From Megaustenia siamemsis (lineage: Eukaryota; Mollusca; Gastropoda; Stylommatophora; Ariophantidae), in NCBI GenBank assembly GCA_032433765.1, contig JAVIAB010000092.1:61542126-61606125 (forward strand): 64,000 nucleotides of DNA, in the 5' to 3' direction. Of the stretch, positions 11,651-24,709 are shown in pieces (the stretch's first letter is position 1; each line of letters opens with the position of its first letter). A program made the position numbers and the translations under genes. The notes under the pieces were generated by a model, which was not told where the DNA came from, ran no database searches, and was given only the letters and a program-made list of their open reading frames with translations.

Positions 11651-12685
11651 CCAACTCCTTAAATCCAATTATATATTCGCTTTTACAATAAGTTCTTTCC
11701 TCTTATTCCCAACAACTGATGCCCATGAATCCGTCTCTGCTTTTTATTTGTCACAATCTCGCATGATCGGAGAAAAACAAACTACAATTAGTTCGTGAAA
11801 TTACTAGACGCTAGACTTTTAAGTACGCCAACATTTCGTGTTGAAGCCATCCGTTTTAAACCATCGGTTTTGGCTGATAATCTGATATCGTTATAGCCCT
11901 ACTGTAATGCCCGATGAACTAGAAATAATTGAATAATTGAACATGCATGGCTCTATGAAAGGCCAATGAAAGGTTTGAAAGAATAATTTTTACTGTAACA
12001 TTGGCTTTATCTATGAAAATGGGGTAGAGATGTATGTTACTCAATGATAACTATTTAGGCAAAATTGATAAAGAATGTTAATAACATGTAATATCGTAAT
12101 GGGGAAGTATTAAACCTAACCATCATAAACCTAAACATGTCATAATATTTGGAAGTGAGAGGGGTAGAGTTAATCAATACTTTTCTTAAATCACTGAGCT
12201 GGAGATCCACTTTTTTCCAGCAGAGTCCGTTGAAACAGGCACGTGTTAGAATTGAACCCATGTCTCCGTGCTATCTAACCTCTACGTTAATGTGTTGAAA
12301 GTTGAAAAAGGCACGATGAATGATGATACCACAAGAAACTGGAATAAAATATTAACAGTACAATCCTGGGACTAATGAATTCTTAAATAAATGACAGTCA
12401 TTATATTTCTAAGACAACATATTTGTAATAAAAGACATGACTTTATTTCTGGGATTACGTAATTTGGAATCACTCAGATAATATATTAATGAGACTACAT
12501 AAACTTAGATTCAAAGACATACACTATATCCTTGGGACTGCCTAATCGCGAGCCTTTGCAGACCGTGCGCCATTTAATACATACCGAAAGGCACTGATAA
12601 AACAGACTTTGGGATCGGTTGAATTAATAATTTAATTATTCGCAGAAAAATAACATAATAAGTTATCACAGAAATGTGTTAAAAG
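11651..12685. other. No gene seen (intronic)
   Basis: AT-rich and unremarkable. Confidence 0.4.
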
Positions 12686-12770
12686 GAATGGCAAGAAACA
12701 GAACGGCTTGGAAAGTGTTTGTTGAAGACCTACAAACAGGGAGTTGAATGGAAGAAGAGGAATCACAAAA
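12686..12770 (+). mobile_element. LINE 3'-end scrap, family 'E'
   Basis: GGCAAGAAACAGAACGG..TGGAAA and GTTGAAGACCT, reading NRTAWKVFVEDLQ, match the 3' parts of 17071-17500 and (reverse) 24710-25110. Confidence 0.6.
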
Positions 12771-12892
12771 AGGAGAATTAATTTATTAGCTAAGTTGATA
12801 GTAACGCTGGAGATTTATTCAGTACAAGCGCCGAAGCACTCTTTTGTAAGAGTGCACATTTTGTAAAATAGTTCAACCCATGTAACCTTTAG

Positions 12893-12982
12893 CAACAGCA
12901 ACAGTAGGAGTAGATGTATTAGCAACAGAAGTAGTAGTAGCAGTAGTAGTACTAGTTAGTTAGTTAATTAGTTGTAGTAGAT
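12893..12982. repeat. Imperfect (AGT/AGC)n trinucleotide repeat
   Basis: A run of AGCAAC, AGTAGT and TTAGTTAG units. Confidence 0.85.
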
Positions 12983-13329
12983 TTAGTGTTCTTGTAAATT
13001 TTGTTTGAGGTAGTTTTCTTTTCCTTTCGGCTCGTCTAGTCGTCTGCCCTTAACAAATTGAGTAGTCTGCTTTCAGGTCATGAACATCTACAGTAGGATG
13101 TAACTTCAGCAAACCTCTCTGAGTCAGATATATTTATATTAAGATTACAAATGTCCCGTGTACATACGACTTTGAAGCAAAGAAGTCTTCCCTTTTTTTG
13201 TCTTGTACTGATAGATGTTGCTCTATGTAAGATGTATTGGGAATTCGACCAACCTTCATTCGGCACAGGCTTACTCATCTTAGGCGGCATTGTTGGAGGA
13301 TAGTGAACATGCTTGTCATCTCTAGCATC

Positions 13330-13575
13330 AACATCATCATCATCGAGTGCCGTCTCCGCAACGAAGTTTGGCTACCGTGGAGCGCCATTCTGCTCTGTCT
13401 CTTGCTTTGATGGTGCAGGTTGACAGAGACTGATTTGTCCATCTTTTGATGTTACTTGTCAATGTTAAACTTGGTCTGTCTCTGCCTCTTTTACCTTGTA
13501 TTTTCCCCTCCAGGATTACTTTTAGTAGGCTGTTGTGTCTTTTAACATGGCCCAAAAATAGCATTTGTCTTGTTT
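13330..13575 (-). mobile_element. RTE-like LINE, 3' end with (TGA)n tail
   Basis: A continuous 74-codon minus frame contains FLGHVKRHNSLL, EGKIQGKRGRDRP and NIKRWTNQSL and ends CGDGTR directly in TGATGATGATG (near 13343-13331). It is the same subfamily as 31825-31972 and 34683-35396. It abuts the 3' end of the larger LINE at 13590-16110. Confidence 0.85.
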
Positions 13576-13589
13576 GAATTCGAATTCCT

Positions 13590-16110
13590 CTTCATGGCTT
13601 CCTCTGAACTAGTACGTGATGAGGCTCCAATCTCTTTCACGGTGGTCAGCCATATTCGTGTTCTGAATATGCCTCTTGTGTACCACACACTTAGCTGTTT
13701 TCGCTTTCTGGGCCGTTGATCATTTCTGATTCATCCGCCCCATCCACCGTCACAGACTTTCCACATCTCTAGCATGATTTAGTAATTCATTGTTTGTTAA
13801 TTTGTCTGTCCAGGAGATATCGTGTATGCGTGTTAGTGGAAGTTAAAATGATAGTCTTTTTACTTATTAGATTTATGAAGGCAATGTTCGTTGACATGCA
13901 CGACGTGTGTTCAGCGTGCTCAGTACGAGGCGCTTTGTTACAGCGACTTCGGTACTAATGGTCAATATTTTGTTCCTCTCCGTGCCAGGTTAGATAATAT
14001 TGCTGACTATTTTTTTTTTAAAGTTCTGTTCTTATAGTGACAGATTATCTGTGATGATGGATGCAAGAAGATATCTCTAAATCTGAGTAAAGGTGTAGAC
14101 AAATTCACGTTTGTACCCGTTTATATCAATGTCTGGAAGTCCTGCGTGCTGGGCCATTATGTCTATTTTGTAAAAAGTTTATGTTTAGTTCAAACACGTT
14201 GCAAGATGCAGCGAATCGATTTAACAGTCTGCAGTCCTTTCCGTGTGTGTAATCTGGACGACACCATCCGTAAGTTCCCTAATTAGTATATTACATGTTT
14301 TGTTATTTGCTCTTAGTCTGGTTAGTCCAGTAGACGTGGAAGAAGCGAGTCTTGCCAATAGAATTTACCTATGAATTTTTTGAAATGCTGTGACAAATGG
14401 TGGAGCAAATATAGGAAATTCTCGACAGCAACGAAACTGGTTCCATGAATAGAATATAGCAAAATATTCTGGTTAAAACAAAAAGTTTCCCCTCAGATCC
14501 AGAATGAAGATGGACAGTTTCTGTTGATGTTCCGAAAGCGTTGTATTTTTAGTATGAAGACAGAGAAAACAGCTAACAGTATTGAGTGCAGCCTTGCTTG
14601 ACTCCGCGGTTTATGTCGAGCGCCTCAGATATTTTTTACCATCATGCTATTTTGTCCTTCTTTGAACCTCGTAGAAATATGGCATCATATTCAGTAGCTT
14701 TGGATGGCAGCTTTTTAAGCAGTATTTTGTAAAGCCTATCTCTGTTGATGGAAATAATACCCTTTGTGAGATCAAGAAAAGCACTGACAAATTGCATACT
14801 TTGTTCTGTGCATTTTCTTTCAGTTGTCTCAGTGCGTAGGACATGGAAATAGTGGATTTGTTAGTCCGGAAGCCATAGTGCAACTCAATGTATACTCTTT
14901 CTCCGGTAGTCTATTTAGAACGATGCGTGAAAATTATATACCTAAACTGTTCAAGTGGGATGTTCCCATGTAGTTGTTACATTTCCCTCTATCGCTCTAT
15001 TGATGGCTTTTACATTTCATCAATACATAGTTTTTTCATCGAAATGTCATTTTTTTCGAGTTTTTCAATTTCTTGATGGTAGTGACAGCAAATGTGTCCT
15101 ATCGCAAGCATAGGTAGATGTACTACTGGGCCCATCTCTTAATCTGCTTTTTCTTGTATGACTGGGCCTATCTTTTCATTTGTCTCTTCTTGAATAGAAT
15201 AATCACACCTGAGAATGATTTCAGTGGCATTCCGCACTTTTTTGCGGAACCTTCAGCTCTATTTATACCTTCGTGTAGAACTCGGATATTGTCAGCGTCA
15301 GCAGATGATCTGACATGGTTGGAGCCAGTAGTCGTTGGAACATTTCCTTGCTTGTCTTTCTACTGTGTGGGCCTGTAAAATTATCTCGTTTGGGAACTCC
15401 TTGTACTCTACGTAGGCCGTTTGTACATTTTTTGATAGCTGCAATGATAGTCACAGCGTTGGTAGCGATCTAACTGTTGCTTTTTGTGAGCGTCTTTCCA
15501 AATACTTGCAAGGCTTTTGTGTGTTCTGTCTCTATTGATGACCAATTTCCTGCTCTGCAAAGGATGATAGACGCCTTATAGTCCACTGTTGCGTTGAGTC
15601 ATTTAGTGAATCCAGGGACTTTTTTTTCTTAAAATGTTGCTATAGTTAAATTAATTCAGTCTTTTCACTTTGATGACGTATAATAGATCATCTGGGTTAA
15701 AGCTCTTTTGCTACAATCCAGTGAGTGGTTGGTTTCATATCTTGACTGGTAGGTACTGGCAAGTAATACATTTTAATTGCAGATCGTTTTGTTATGATTA
15801 AATCCAGATGTAGCTAAACTTGAATGTACAGCGTGGATATCTTTCGAAGACCTTGTAATGGGTTTTGTCTGAAAGGTGTTTGTGATACTCAGGTCATGAA
15901 ATGACTACATCCCTAATAGACAATTATCATTCATTTTCCCGGTGCCAAACTTCCTAGGAAAAACAGGCCAGGAGACGCTGAAATCGTCGAGTCGTGTATT
16001 AAAGTCACCAAGTAGAATAAGAATTAATAGTAAACAATAGTTTGGGGGTCGTTGTATTGAATGAGTAAGTTCATGTGGTGATATAGAACTCATCTCAAGT
16101 GTCATTTGTA
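13590..16110 (-). mobile_element. Degenerate non-LTR retrotransposon with endonuclease and RT remnants
   Basis: Minus-strand frames, broken by many stops and shifts, occur in the order of a LINE ORF2. The APE-type endonuclease comes first (ILLGDFNTRLDDF and FGTGKMNDN, 16040-15900; ITNTF, TKPITRSSKDIH and TNHSLDCSK, 15900-15650). A linker follows (DADNIRVLHEGI, near 15290). The RT comes next: LHYGFRTNKSTISMSYALRQL near 14870, a degenerate catalytic block (AFLDLTKG), GVKQGC near 14605 and FVYTFTQI..YLLASIITDNLSL near 14080. The C-terminal part (ISWTDKLTNNELLNHA) is near 13790. The enzyme would cut target DNA and reverse-transcribe the element RNA. This copy is dead. Confidence 0.85.
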
Positions 16111-16744
16111 GAGTTAAACAACAGAACTAGCATATCAGTCGCGTTGAGACAAAGTATAGTGAAATTTGCACTTCGAACAACTCAAACTTTTAACTTCCAC
16201 AGCTCAAACGCTAAATTCTCTCGAGGTTAGATCCAAACTTCGAATGATGCTTCTTTCTTGAAAATGCGAGTATGCAGTGAAAAATGTACTATCTGTAAAC
16301 ATCTTCTGCTGTGTGCTCAGATCATCTCTTGCGACACTCTGGAGTATTGTAATACTCTATTCGCTTCATTTTTAGTGTGTTCGGAGAAGGAAACGTGAAC
16401 CTGAGGAGCATTTCCTACTATTCACTGTTTAATTCAGAAATCTGGCCAGTGTTAAAAAGTGGCACCCTAATACGACAACGGTAAACTATTCTGAAGTTCC
16501 AACAGTAGGTCATTGAATTCTTAAATGACAAAATAATTCAGCAGAAACACACAACATTGGAAAGTTTACTTTCCGTGGAAAAGATCTAGAACCCTCAACT
16601 AGTGTTGTTGACACGCAGTAGAGGTAGATAACACCAGAAGATAGGTGTGTTAATGGCATCCTCCTTTTAAAGAGTAAAGGTTCTTTTTCTCTCGGCCAGT
16701 CACACATGATAACCACCTAAATTGAATCACGTGGGGTGTACTAT
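16111..16744. other. No gene seen (intronic)
   Basis: Nothing is recognised here. Confidence 0.4.
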
Positions 16745-16750
16745 ATTGGC

Positions 16751-16940
16751 CAATAGCAGTAATAGTAGTAATAGTATTAGCAGTAGTACTAATAGTAGTA
16801 TTAGTATAAGTAGTAGTAGTAATAGTAGAGGTAGTAATAGCAGTAGAAGAAGCAGCAGTAGTATTAGTGGTAATTGTAGTATTAGTAGTAGTAGTTGTAG
16901 TAGTTGTAGTAGTGGTAGTAACAGCTGTAGTAGCATCATT
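16751..16940. repeat. (AGT)n-like trinucleotide repeat
   Basis: About 190 bp of imperfect AGT/AAT/AGC triplets. It produces Ser/Asn-rich, Leu-rich and Thr-rich open frames in different readings, none a gene. Confidence 0.95.
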
Positions 16941-17070
16941 GTTAATAAATGGAAGCAGTAGAAAAGAAGCAGATAAAGATAAACAAAAATTGAAAAAGAT
17001 TTTCATTGATGGACGGACAGGCACACATTTATATAAAATGAGGGACAGAAGAACAAATATGGCTGCAACA

Positions 17071-17500
17071 TGGGGAACAACAAAAATGACAATCATAAAG
17101 ATACAGACCTTCATTAACGGCTGCTTGCACATAATAAAAGAATGGAAATAGCAGGACAAAATCACTAACAAAGAACTATGGAGAAGTACCAGTCAAATAA
17201 AAGTGGATAAAGAGATATAACGAAGACATTTGCGCTGGATAGGACACACAGTGCGGAAGCCAACTGAGAGCATTACACAACATGCCCTTTCCTTTGTGGA
17301 ACCCCCAAGGAAAAAAACAAAGAGGAAGACCAAATTATTCTTAGAGAAGACAGATGAAGATGATGGGGAAGACATTGAATAATTTTTTTTTTTTTTTTTA
17401 TGCAAGAAACAGAACGGATTTGAAAATGTTTGTTGAAGACCTATGCTCCACAGGGAGTTGAACGGAAAGAGAAGAAGAGGAACTTTGAAAAATAAATAGA
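17071..17500 (+). mobile_element. LINE 3' fragment, family 'E'
   Basis: Broken plus frames read KIQTFINGCLH, NKELWRSTSQIKVDKEI and RRHLRWIGHTVRKPTESIT, then a Lys/Arg-rich PRKKTKRKT and a C-terminal scrap. This is the classic RTE-like C-terminus (RRWRWIGHTLRKP type). A T-run of about 16 bases (near 17384-17399) interrupts the body. Confidence 0.8.
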
Positions 17501-18608
17501 TAAAAAGACAAATAGAAAGCAGACGAACTGTGCATTTTTGTTCTCCAGATCGAATTGAAATGTTATCTGTTAGTTTATGTGTACAACTATGTTTAAGCGC
17601 ACTTTCAATCAAAAAGATTTTCTCAGGTAACATTAGAAGATCAAGTGGGTATGTCCTGTCAAACGTTGACAAAGATTATGTCTTATTAGCGGTGCCACGA
17701 CCGCCTGAATGCATGTGAATATGGTAGTGTTAACTGCGTGCTTCATATCACAATCCTCCAGCCCATCATGCTAGATGACATGGCTTTAGCTTCAAAAATA
17801 ATTAACTTGTTGCATAATAGTATATTGTTCCTGATAGATAAATTGCAATTGCTATTTTTTTGTGATAGTGAGTTCAGTGAGGTATAATTATATGAAAACC
17901 CAGGATCTATTGTCATTTGAGAGTTAATGAAAAATAAAGTGGTATACATGTATATATAAGAAAAGACGCTGACTTGTAAAAGAATATAGAATGGATTTAG
18001 CTCCCTGGGAGAAATGTGTCTAGCGTTAATTCTGTTCGTGTTTTAGTACTTTTTGAGTAAAAATTGTTGTTTTTTTTTTTAATTTAATTTCTTCAGTTAA
18101 GATATCGGCATTTTGTTGGCAAGGACGTCTCAATCAACTTCAAATGACAAATCTTATTGGCAGACATTTTTTTGCGGAGGAAAGGCATCCTCTTGTTCTT
18201 TAGTTCGTTTGTAAGATGCCACAAACGTGTGTGTAGTGTGTGTATGAGTGTGGTGGCACGTTTATGTGCATGTAAATACACATATATGTACGTCAGTGGC
18301 GGATATTCAGAAGAGGCACGATTCCTTTAATATTTTATCAGAATACATAACACAACCACATTCCAGCTCAAAGAGCTAAATGTCAATGTACAACCAGCCA
18401 ATTAATAGACTTCATTATCTATGGAAGTCAACCCTACTGCGACAACGTACATCAATCGACCTTGCAATATGAATGAAAACTAGGTAGATCATTTACTAAT
18501 TACCTCCTTGTTACATGACAACACAAGAACGACAAATAAAATGGCGCTCTATCTTTTTATTGAGGAGGCGACATTATTTAGAGCCTCTCTATGATAACTG
18601 CTCTGCGT

Positions 18609-18610
<2 letters not shown>
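17501..18610. other. No gene seen (intronic)
   Basis: AT-rich; nothing recognised. Confidence 0.4.

Positions 18611-18681
<71 letters not shown>
18611..18681. repeat. (TA)n microsatellite
   Basis: About 70 bp of pure TA dinucleotides. It is self-complementary and can form a cruciform. Confidence 0.98.
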
Positions 18682-18684
<3 letters not shown>

Positions 18685-19764
18685 GTAAGAGATAGTTATT
18701 AACAGCAAGAGCATATTTTTTCTCATTGTTTAAAATGCTTATAACTAAGATACTATGGTGTAATTATACTTATGTTAATTTAGGACAATAAATGAAGAAC
18801 TATTTTCCATTACGTAAATTTATATACCGTCGCAAGTTATCAGGTTAAAGGTCAACCTGAAGGTGGGTCTCACTTCCAGGCCTCCTCAAGTTCCGAACAC
18901 ATCGTCTGCCGATGATGTAGTGTGTGTGTAAGTGCAAGTATGTGTATGCGAGTATTTCTATATATATGCATATAGGTATTGATATGTGTGTATATGGGTA
19001 CATGTATGTACGTATGTGAGCTCGCGTGATTCTAAAGAAGGTAGACTAGAATACGAGGACAACGTAAACAAGTTAAGGCACAGGAGAGAAACCTCCAATA
19101 AAAACGAACCAGATCAACTAAATACAAAGATTCATTTGTGTTTGTAGCAGTCTGAGTTTCTGTAGGATATTGTTTTACTTTTAGCTTATGGTGAATTTCT
19201 AGATCAAATTTATTTTTTTAAAAACGTTTCTACCCTTTCGAAATCTTCAAACAATATATAAGTCTCATGGAATCCGTAAACAAAAATTAATTTGTATCAA
19301 TATTAGTATATTTCTTTCTCACTTATAAGTCTGAAGCTCATAATAAAAGTATAATATAGGTTTCTTTCCTGATAGCTGTTTTAAGCAAATAATAATAATT
19401 TACTTTTTTCTCATGTTTATTGGCCGAGCAAAAAAGCGAAAATGTAACTGTCTGTTCAAGAGATCAAAAACGGTTGTTAAGGAAATCTTGCGACCTCTCA
19501 AATCCTCCAGCGATCTATAAATGGAAACCTACGGGTCTTGAGAACCCACGTCGCAAAACTTTTTTTTATATCAGAATGCCTCCGGCGGCAGAACTATATC
19601 ATTACTGTATAAGGAGTTACCTCTCATTGCATGTTTAAGATGTTACCAACAAAAGAATGGCAGTGGGAAATACATAGAGCCTAAAACATAAAAAACATAG
19701 AGCCGTTGTGGATGTCAGCGTTTTGACTTCCAACAGCTGACACGATATTTTCTTCTTCTGCGAT
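18682..19764. other. No gene seen (intronic)
   Basis: A short TG/TA-rich stretch (18910-19020) and otherwise unremarkable sequence. Confidence 0.4.
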
Positions 19765-20355
19765 CATGGCTCATTCAGACTAGACAATCCGGACTCTCTT
19801 ATGAAGGCAGCTGTCTGTTTAAGTGATTCGGTTGCCCTGTATAGTTTCTTTTCCAGGGAGATGGGTGTGGGCCACTTTGTCCTCCTCAGGCCTGTGTGCT
19901 GGGGCAATCCTGTAGAACGTGTTTTGTTGTCATGTTATCCAGGGAACAGTGTCACTGGCTGGTAGTTCCTATTTTGAGTTTAGTAAACATGTGGTTTCTC
20001 AATTTGTTGTGGCCAGTGCGTAGGTGAAGTATGATGACTTGATACCTCCTTGATTGTTGGAGGTATCCGTTCCTCTCGTTATACTTTGGGTGTTCATGTT
20101 TCCATTTTTATGGTACTGGCCTTTGATAATGGATTTGGCTTCATCGTAGCTAACCAGATGGTTCTCTTGTGGTAATCCGCCTCCCTCCTTAGCTAGTTTG
20201 TCTGATCGTTGGTTTCCGTGTTTTACAATGTGATGGAATCCGTTTAATGACCACTCTCTGGAAGTTACTGCACAGTTGATCTAGGGTTGTTCTCAAGTCA
20301 TCTAGTTCACTGTTACTGTGGGTTTTTAGAGCTGTTAGGACTGACAGATATAGGA
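19765..20355 (-). mobile_element. LINE 3' fragment encoding a ribonuclease H domain
   Basis: Minus-strand frames read SVLTALKTH, ELDDLRTTLDQLCSNFQ and IPSHC, then (shifted) KLAKEGG-like, EHPKYNERNGY, VIILHLRTGHNKLRNHMF and LDNMTTKHVLQDCPSTQA. These are the end of the RNase H fold and the Cys/His-containing tail of LINEs that carry an RNase H. That enzyme removes the RNA strand during element copying. The copy is 5'-truncated and frameshifted. Confidence 0.82.
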
Positions 20356-22035
20356 AAAAATCATCGATTTTTGCTTGAATACGACAATGATTAAAAGAAC
20401 TGCCATGAAAGTAATTGGACTCTCTGAAATACAAACTACAATTGAACGTCTCTTGCAAAGATTTAAATAAACATTTGTTGCATTCGCCGATAATGATCCA
20501 TGAATTGTACGTTTCATAATTTGAGAAAATTAAACACAATTAAAGAAAAATCGTATTATTATTTTGGAACGTAGAATTATCTTCGCTGCATCTGGGATGT
20601 TTCCACTAAAGTGCCGAGTCTGATTACAAAGAAAGGTCTTATCGCACTGCACGAACACAATAGCTTTTAATAATATCAAAGTGACATTTTAGTCGCAATC
20701 TTTGAATATTTGTTGCATTTATAAATGATATATTGTTAATTTACTGTGTTTCCCTTAATCTGAAAAAAAAAATTAAAATAAGAGAAGCTCCAATTTGTAA
20801 CATTGCCCACAACAAATAGTTTCCCCATTTTTCTTTTTTAACTATAAATTATATTTTGTAGATGAATGGTTTTGCGAAGAAACATTTAAAAGATTTGGAC
20901 TAATTGGTGTGAAATATTTCACTACAAATGTTATTGATCTTTAAGATATAACGTCTTCTTAATATCTGGAGTGTACCACAAATGGATCATAAATAGATTA
21001 TATTTCTTGGTTGTACTAAATAACAGTCAAACTAAAATATCAATGATAAACAACTGTGCATAAAATCGGCTAGAGCCCATGAGCAGCGTGAGAGAGCTCG
21101 CTAAAATTCATTTTATGTTAAAACACCGGGCAGCGATATAGAGCCTGGACTCTTCTACTATCAGATGCTAAGGAATCATTGCATTCTCACATTATTCACA
21201 TCGTCAGTCTCCAAAAATTGCTAGACACTCGATCTTACCTAATCTAAAATCTGTGGGTCACTAAAAAAAATCCTTATTACTCCGAACGGAATTCGAGACA
21301 CCTATTTTTGAACGTTAAAGCAATTACCGTAGCTTGAATGCTAAAACGATGCACAAATATTCGCAAAGTAACGTCCGGACCAAAGACAGATGCAATCAAC
21401 TAAAACTCAAAGTTTTGAAATAATGCTCAAAAAGTTTAGGCCTAAATGCCATCTTTTTTATGTTAAAAATATAAAATCAATAAATTATCAAGAAAACTTG
21501 TCATAGTTGCTCAAAGGATACATGCACTTCAGTAAAGAATAACCTAGCATTTGTTTGCATTATAAATTTACAGGTAGTGGAAATAGAGAAGGAAACGTGG
21601 CAGATGCCTCAATTTTTATGTTCACAAAAAAATATTACTGTTTGAAGTAACAGTTTTGAAATTGTTCGCCGTTTTTTCTATGCAGTTTTCTTTGGCCTGA
21701 AAGAAGAAATATGATTTTTACTGAGACTGAAGAATACAGGCCATATGTCTATCTGGCACATTCGATGTAGGATGCTCAGATTAACTTGATTTTGTTTATT
21801 TTACCAGGGACGGAAACAAAATTCGAACGAATCTCCACTTGATTATATAAGGACAGGTCTAATCTACTCGATCACATGTTCTCAGTGAAGTTACCGAACA
21901 CTGTACTATACGTACACACTCTTGGCAGTACTCTTACAAATAACAGTACACAAACGTACACATTAACATCACATTACACAATACATACACATGCAAACAC
22001 ATAAATACATATACCTCATATTTATATACAATTAC
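20356..22035. other. No gene seen (intronic)
   Basis: AT-rich sequence with no repeat family that I can match elsewhere in the window. Confidence 0.4.
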
Positions 22036-22322
22036 AATAATGTCTTACGGAGCCGCGATAGCTCTGTGGTTAGTGGACTGGACTACAAGGGACAAGAGGT
22101 AGCGTTCGATCCCAACCGACGGCTTCCGGGTTCACCCAGCCTTAAATGGGTACCAGATTTTTTTCTGGGAAAGTAAAGTGGCACGGGCGTAGTACCGACC
22201 ACATTACTCCAAAAACCATGTGCTGAAGGTCTGTAAAATTTATGGTCACTAACACCATATTCCATATACGCCACTTGGCGTGACGGGGCTCTTTACTGTT
22301 ACTTTTTTTGAAATAATATCTT
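22036..22322 (+). mobile_element. tRNA-derived SINE with target-site duplication
   Basis: The tRNA-like head (AGCCGCGATAGCTC.GTGG, GTTCGATCCC) and the full body match the 689 copy. Flanks AATAATGTCTT (22036-22046) and AATAATATCTT (22312-22322) match at 10 of 11 bases. It lies in the intron about 200 bp from the 22530-22673 exon. Confidence 0.92.
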
Positions 22323-22529
22323 CTTCATTTCTAAATAAAATTCTTACGAAACAAAGTTGTATACGAGTCTCTAGTCAACTTAATCATAACATCAAGATTC
22401 ATCAGTTGGGTAGAGTGGCCTACTGACAAAAAGTGATCTACTTAAGAAATGTAATCAACTGAATTTAGAAACAAATGTTCGACTTCAGAAACTCAATCAA
22501 ACGAATACAAGAACAGAGACTTCACTTAC

Positions 22530-22673
22530 TCGGTGACGTATGCCTGAGCTTTTCTGTGATCATGCTACTGTAGATATGATGGCTGAGAGGCATCAGGGCA
22601 GGATTCAGGGTCAACGTTTGGGCATTGTTGTTTGTCAGATGTCTCATATCTGGTCGTTCTCCGTCAAAAGATA
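22530..22673 (-). CDS. ARID3: ARID3-like internal exon: linker between ARID and REKLES regions
   Basis: A 144-bp exon with acceptor CCTATATCACAG and donor GTAAGT. Reading starts with two bases that complete the codon opened by the preceding exon (t|ta, Leu). It then gives 47 uninterrupted residues starting SFDGERPDMRHLTNNN and ending EKLRHTSP, and leaves one base (a). I do not recognise a named domain here; the stretch is polar with a short His/Pro/Leu-rich segment. The evidence is the two strong splice sites, exact phase agreement with both neighbours, position between them on the same strand and the absence of stops. Because its phases are symmetrical, it could be skipped without breaking the frame and may be an alternatively spliced cassette. 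Confidence 0.78.
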
Positions 22674-24007
22674 CTGTGATATAGGAAATTAGCTTTGAAT
22701 AGACTTAAATGTTATATTATTATGCATTATTAAATAACTTCATCTGACATATTGAGAGTAACAAACAGAAAATAAACACTATAGTACTGTTGGTTTGTGC
22801 TGCTTTCATCGCATCGCGAGAGATGGGCAGTTTTGATGTGTAAGCGGAGGATATCCCCAAATAACCATATCCAGAGTAGCTCTTCGATAGACTCAAGGTG
22901 TCAAGAGAATAACAAGAAGACCACAGGAGAAGCGACGAGAAATTGTTGATAAAGAACTAAATAAAAACGGCTGTACTTGGAGTGGGCTTAATAGCCAGGC
23001 TCAAGTGTGGCCCCTTATTTACTAGATGGCATAAAGAAGTCTGAGTGAGAAAGAATATAGTGCGTCGCTGCGTGGGTCTTTTTTTTCCATGAGATCGTTT
23101 CTCCCGGCTGTGGGATCAAGGCGGTTTCGCATCTTTACATCAGTGCGTTTGTTGACAGGTCACTGTTGCTGAGGGAGGGGGGATGACGATTTAGCGAGAA
23201 TTCCGCGTCTGCAATGTGTTTTGAACACGTTGGTTAGGTTCAGAGTGATAAAGCGATTTTGAGAGTTCAGACAGGTCGAAAGATGGCTCTTGAGCCAGAG
23301 TCGAATTGCAAAAGCAAACGGTGTGCAAGCGTGTACTTCAGACCACAATCTGTAAACAAATTATGATATTCGTCGACGAGTTATCACTAATCAATAAACT
23401 CGGCCCGACCCACCCATGATTCTCTCTTTTTTAGCTGGCTACCTTTATCACTCAAAATCTCACCGCGAAATTGATGTGTGTCGGCACTGACTCGAAGATA
23501 GGCAGGTGAGCAGCCAATCCTTATTCTATCTACAATGATGGAGAAATCAAGGAAATAATGTGCCCACTGCTCATCATATCATTTGTTTATCTGTGTATGA
23601 TATGCATGGCTTGGATTTGTTTCCTTTCTAGTCCTCCCATTTACATACTCTGATAGTCAAGACCGGTACCGCATATCAGTCACAAAGAAGACCAGTCTGT
23701 GGTATAAAAGAACTCCGCGAATCTGTTCACAATCAGCAAATAATGTTCTCATACTTGTGGTTATTCAAAGTTTTATTTAAAAAACCAACCAAGTTACAGC
23801 TGCTTTTGTCAGATTGATAGATTCTCCTGCCACAACACCACTCGGCGATCAGTTGTGTTTAAACCTCTCAGCAACATGATCCTTACCACAGCCTTATATA
23901 TACACCAAAACGTTGTCATTATCCTTTCCCGTGGTCTGCTTGTAGGTTATCCACTTGGTGTAGACATTGAACAACACCGAAGACAAGGTGAGAACTTGGG
24001 TGTGTTA
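22674..24007. other. No gene seen (intron between the two upstream exons)
   Basis: No repeat is identified here. Confidence 0.4.
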
Positions 24008-24350
24008 TTGTAGGTTATGATTATGGTTATGGATGGTCCCGATATCACTGCAAACGAATTAAATTCCATAATTGCTCAACCGCCCGTGCCAGTAGATTCA
24101 TCCGAATTACTATGTTATCTCCCAAACAAAGGAAGCTGTAGTCACCATCATAGCAGTCTCAGCACACACCAAAGACATAAGGCGAAACTGCACAGAAAAT
24201 GAACACAACCGTCTGTTCTATGTCATTTGATATCATCAATCATCGTAAACAATTGGAATATTGAGAAACGATTGAAACGGATGAAACGCACAGCTCACGG
24301 TGTGCACAGAATGCTTAACTCAGTAGCTCCAAAAACAAGCTCAGAATTTT
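24008..24350 (-). mobile_element. Unnamed retroposon family 'B', 5'-truncated copy, reverse
   Basis: The reverse complement matches the 3' three-quarters of 11221-11650. The 3' tail appears as (GGTTATGATTATGGTTATGG) at 24011-24032, i.e. variable ATAACC-type repeats. Confidence 0.78.
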
Positions 24351-24385
24351 ACATAAAGCATTTAAATACCAGTTTTCATTAAAGT

Positions 24386-24530
24386 GTGTCGTATAGATTC
24401 AGTCATGGAGAAATTAAATGGTGGATCGTATAGATTCAGTCATGGAGAAATTAATGGTGGGTCGTATAGATTCGGTCATAGAGGAATTAAATGATGTGTC
24501 GTATAGATTCGGTCCTGGAGACATTTTAAA
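24386..24530. repeat. Short tandem repeat, about 36-bp unit, 4 copies
   Basis: Starts at 24386, 24421, 24457 and 24495. The shared core is TCGTATAGATTC.GTC.TGGAGA.ATT. It lies next to the truncated end of the family B copy. Confidence 0.9.
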
Positions 24531-24709
24531 AGCTGATATTAAGCGTACGAGGCTCAATCATCAAGAAATTTAAAGCCCGTAATAATGGATAAACAAGATA
24601 TAAATTATGGGACGTGCAAAATAAGAGAAACGTTTCTTGGTACTGAGTTTGATTGTTTTTAAACCTGGCAATATGTTATCGTTCGTTCATTGTGCGTACA
24701 TATGTATCC

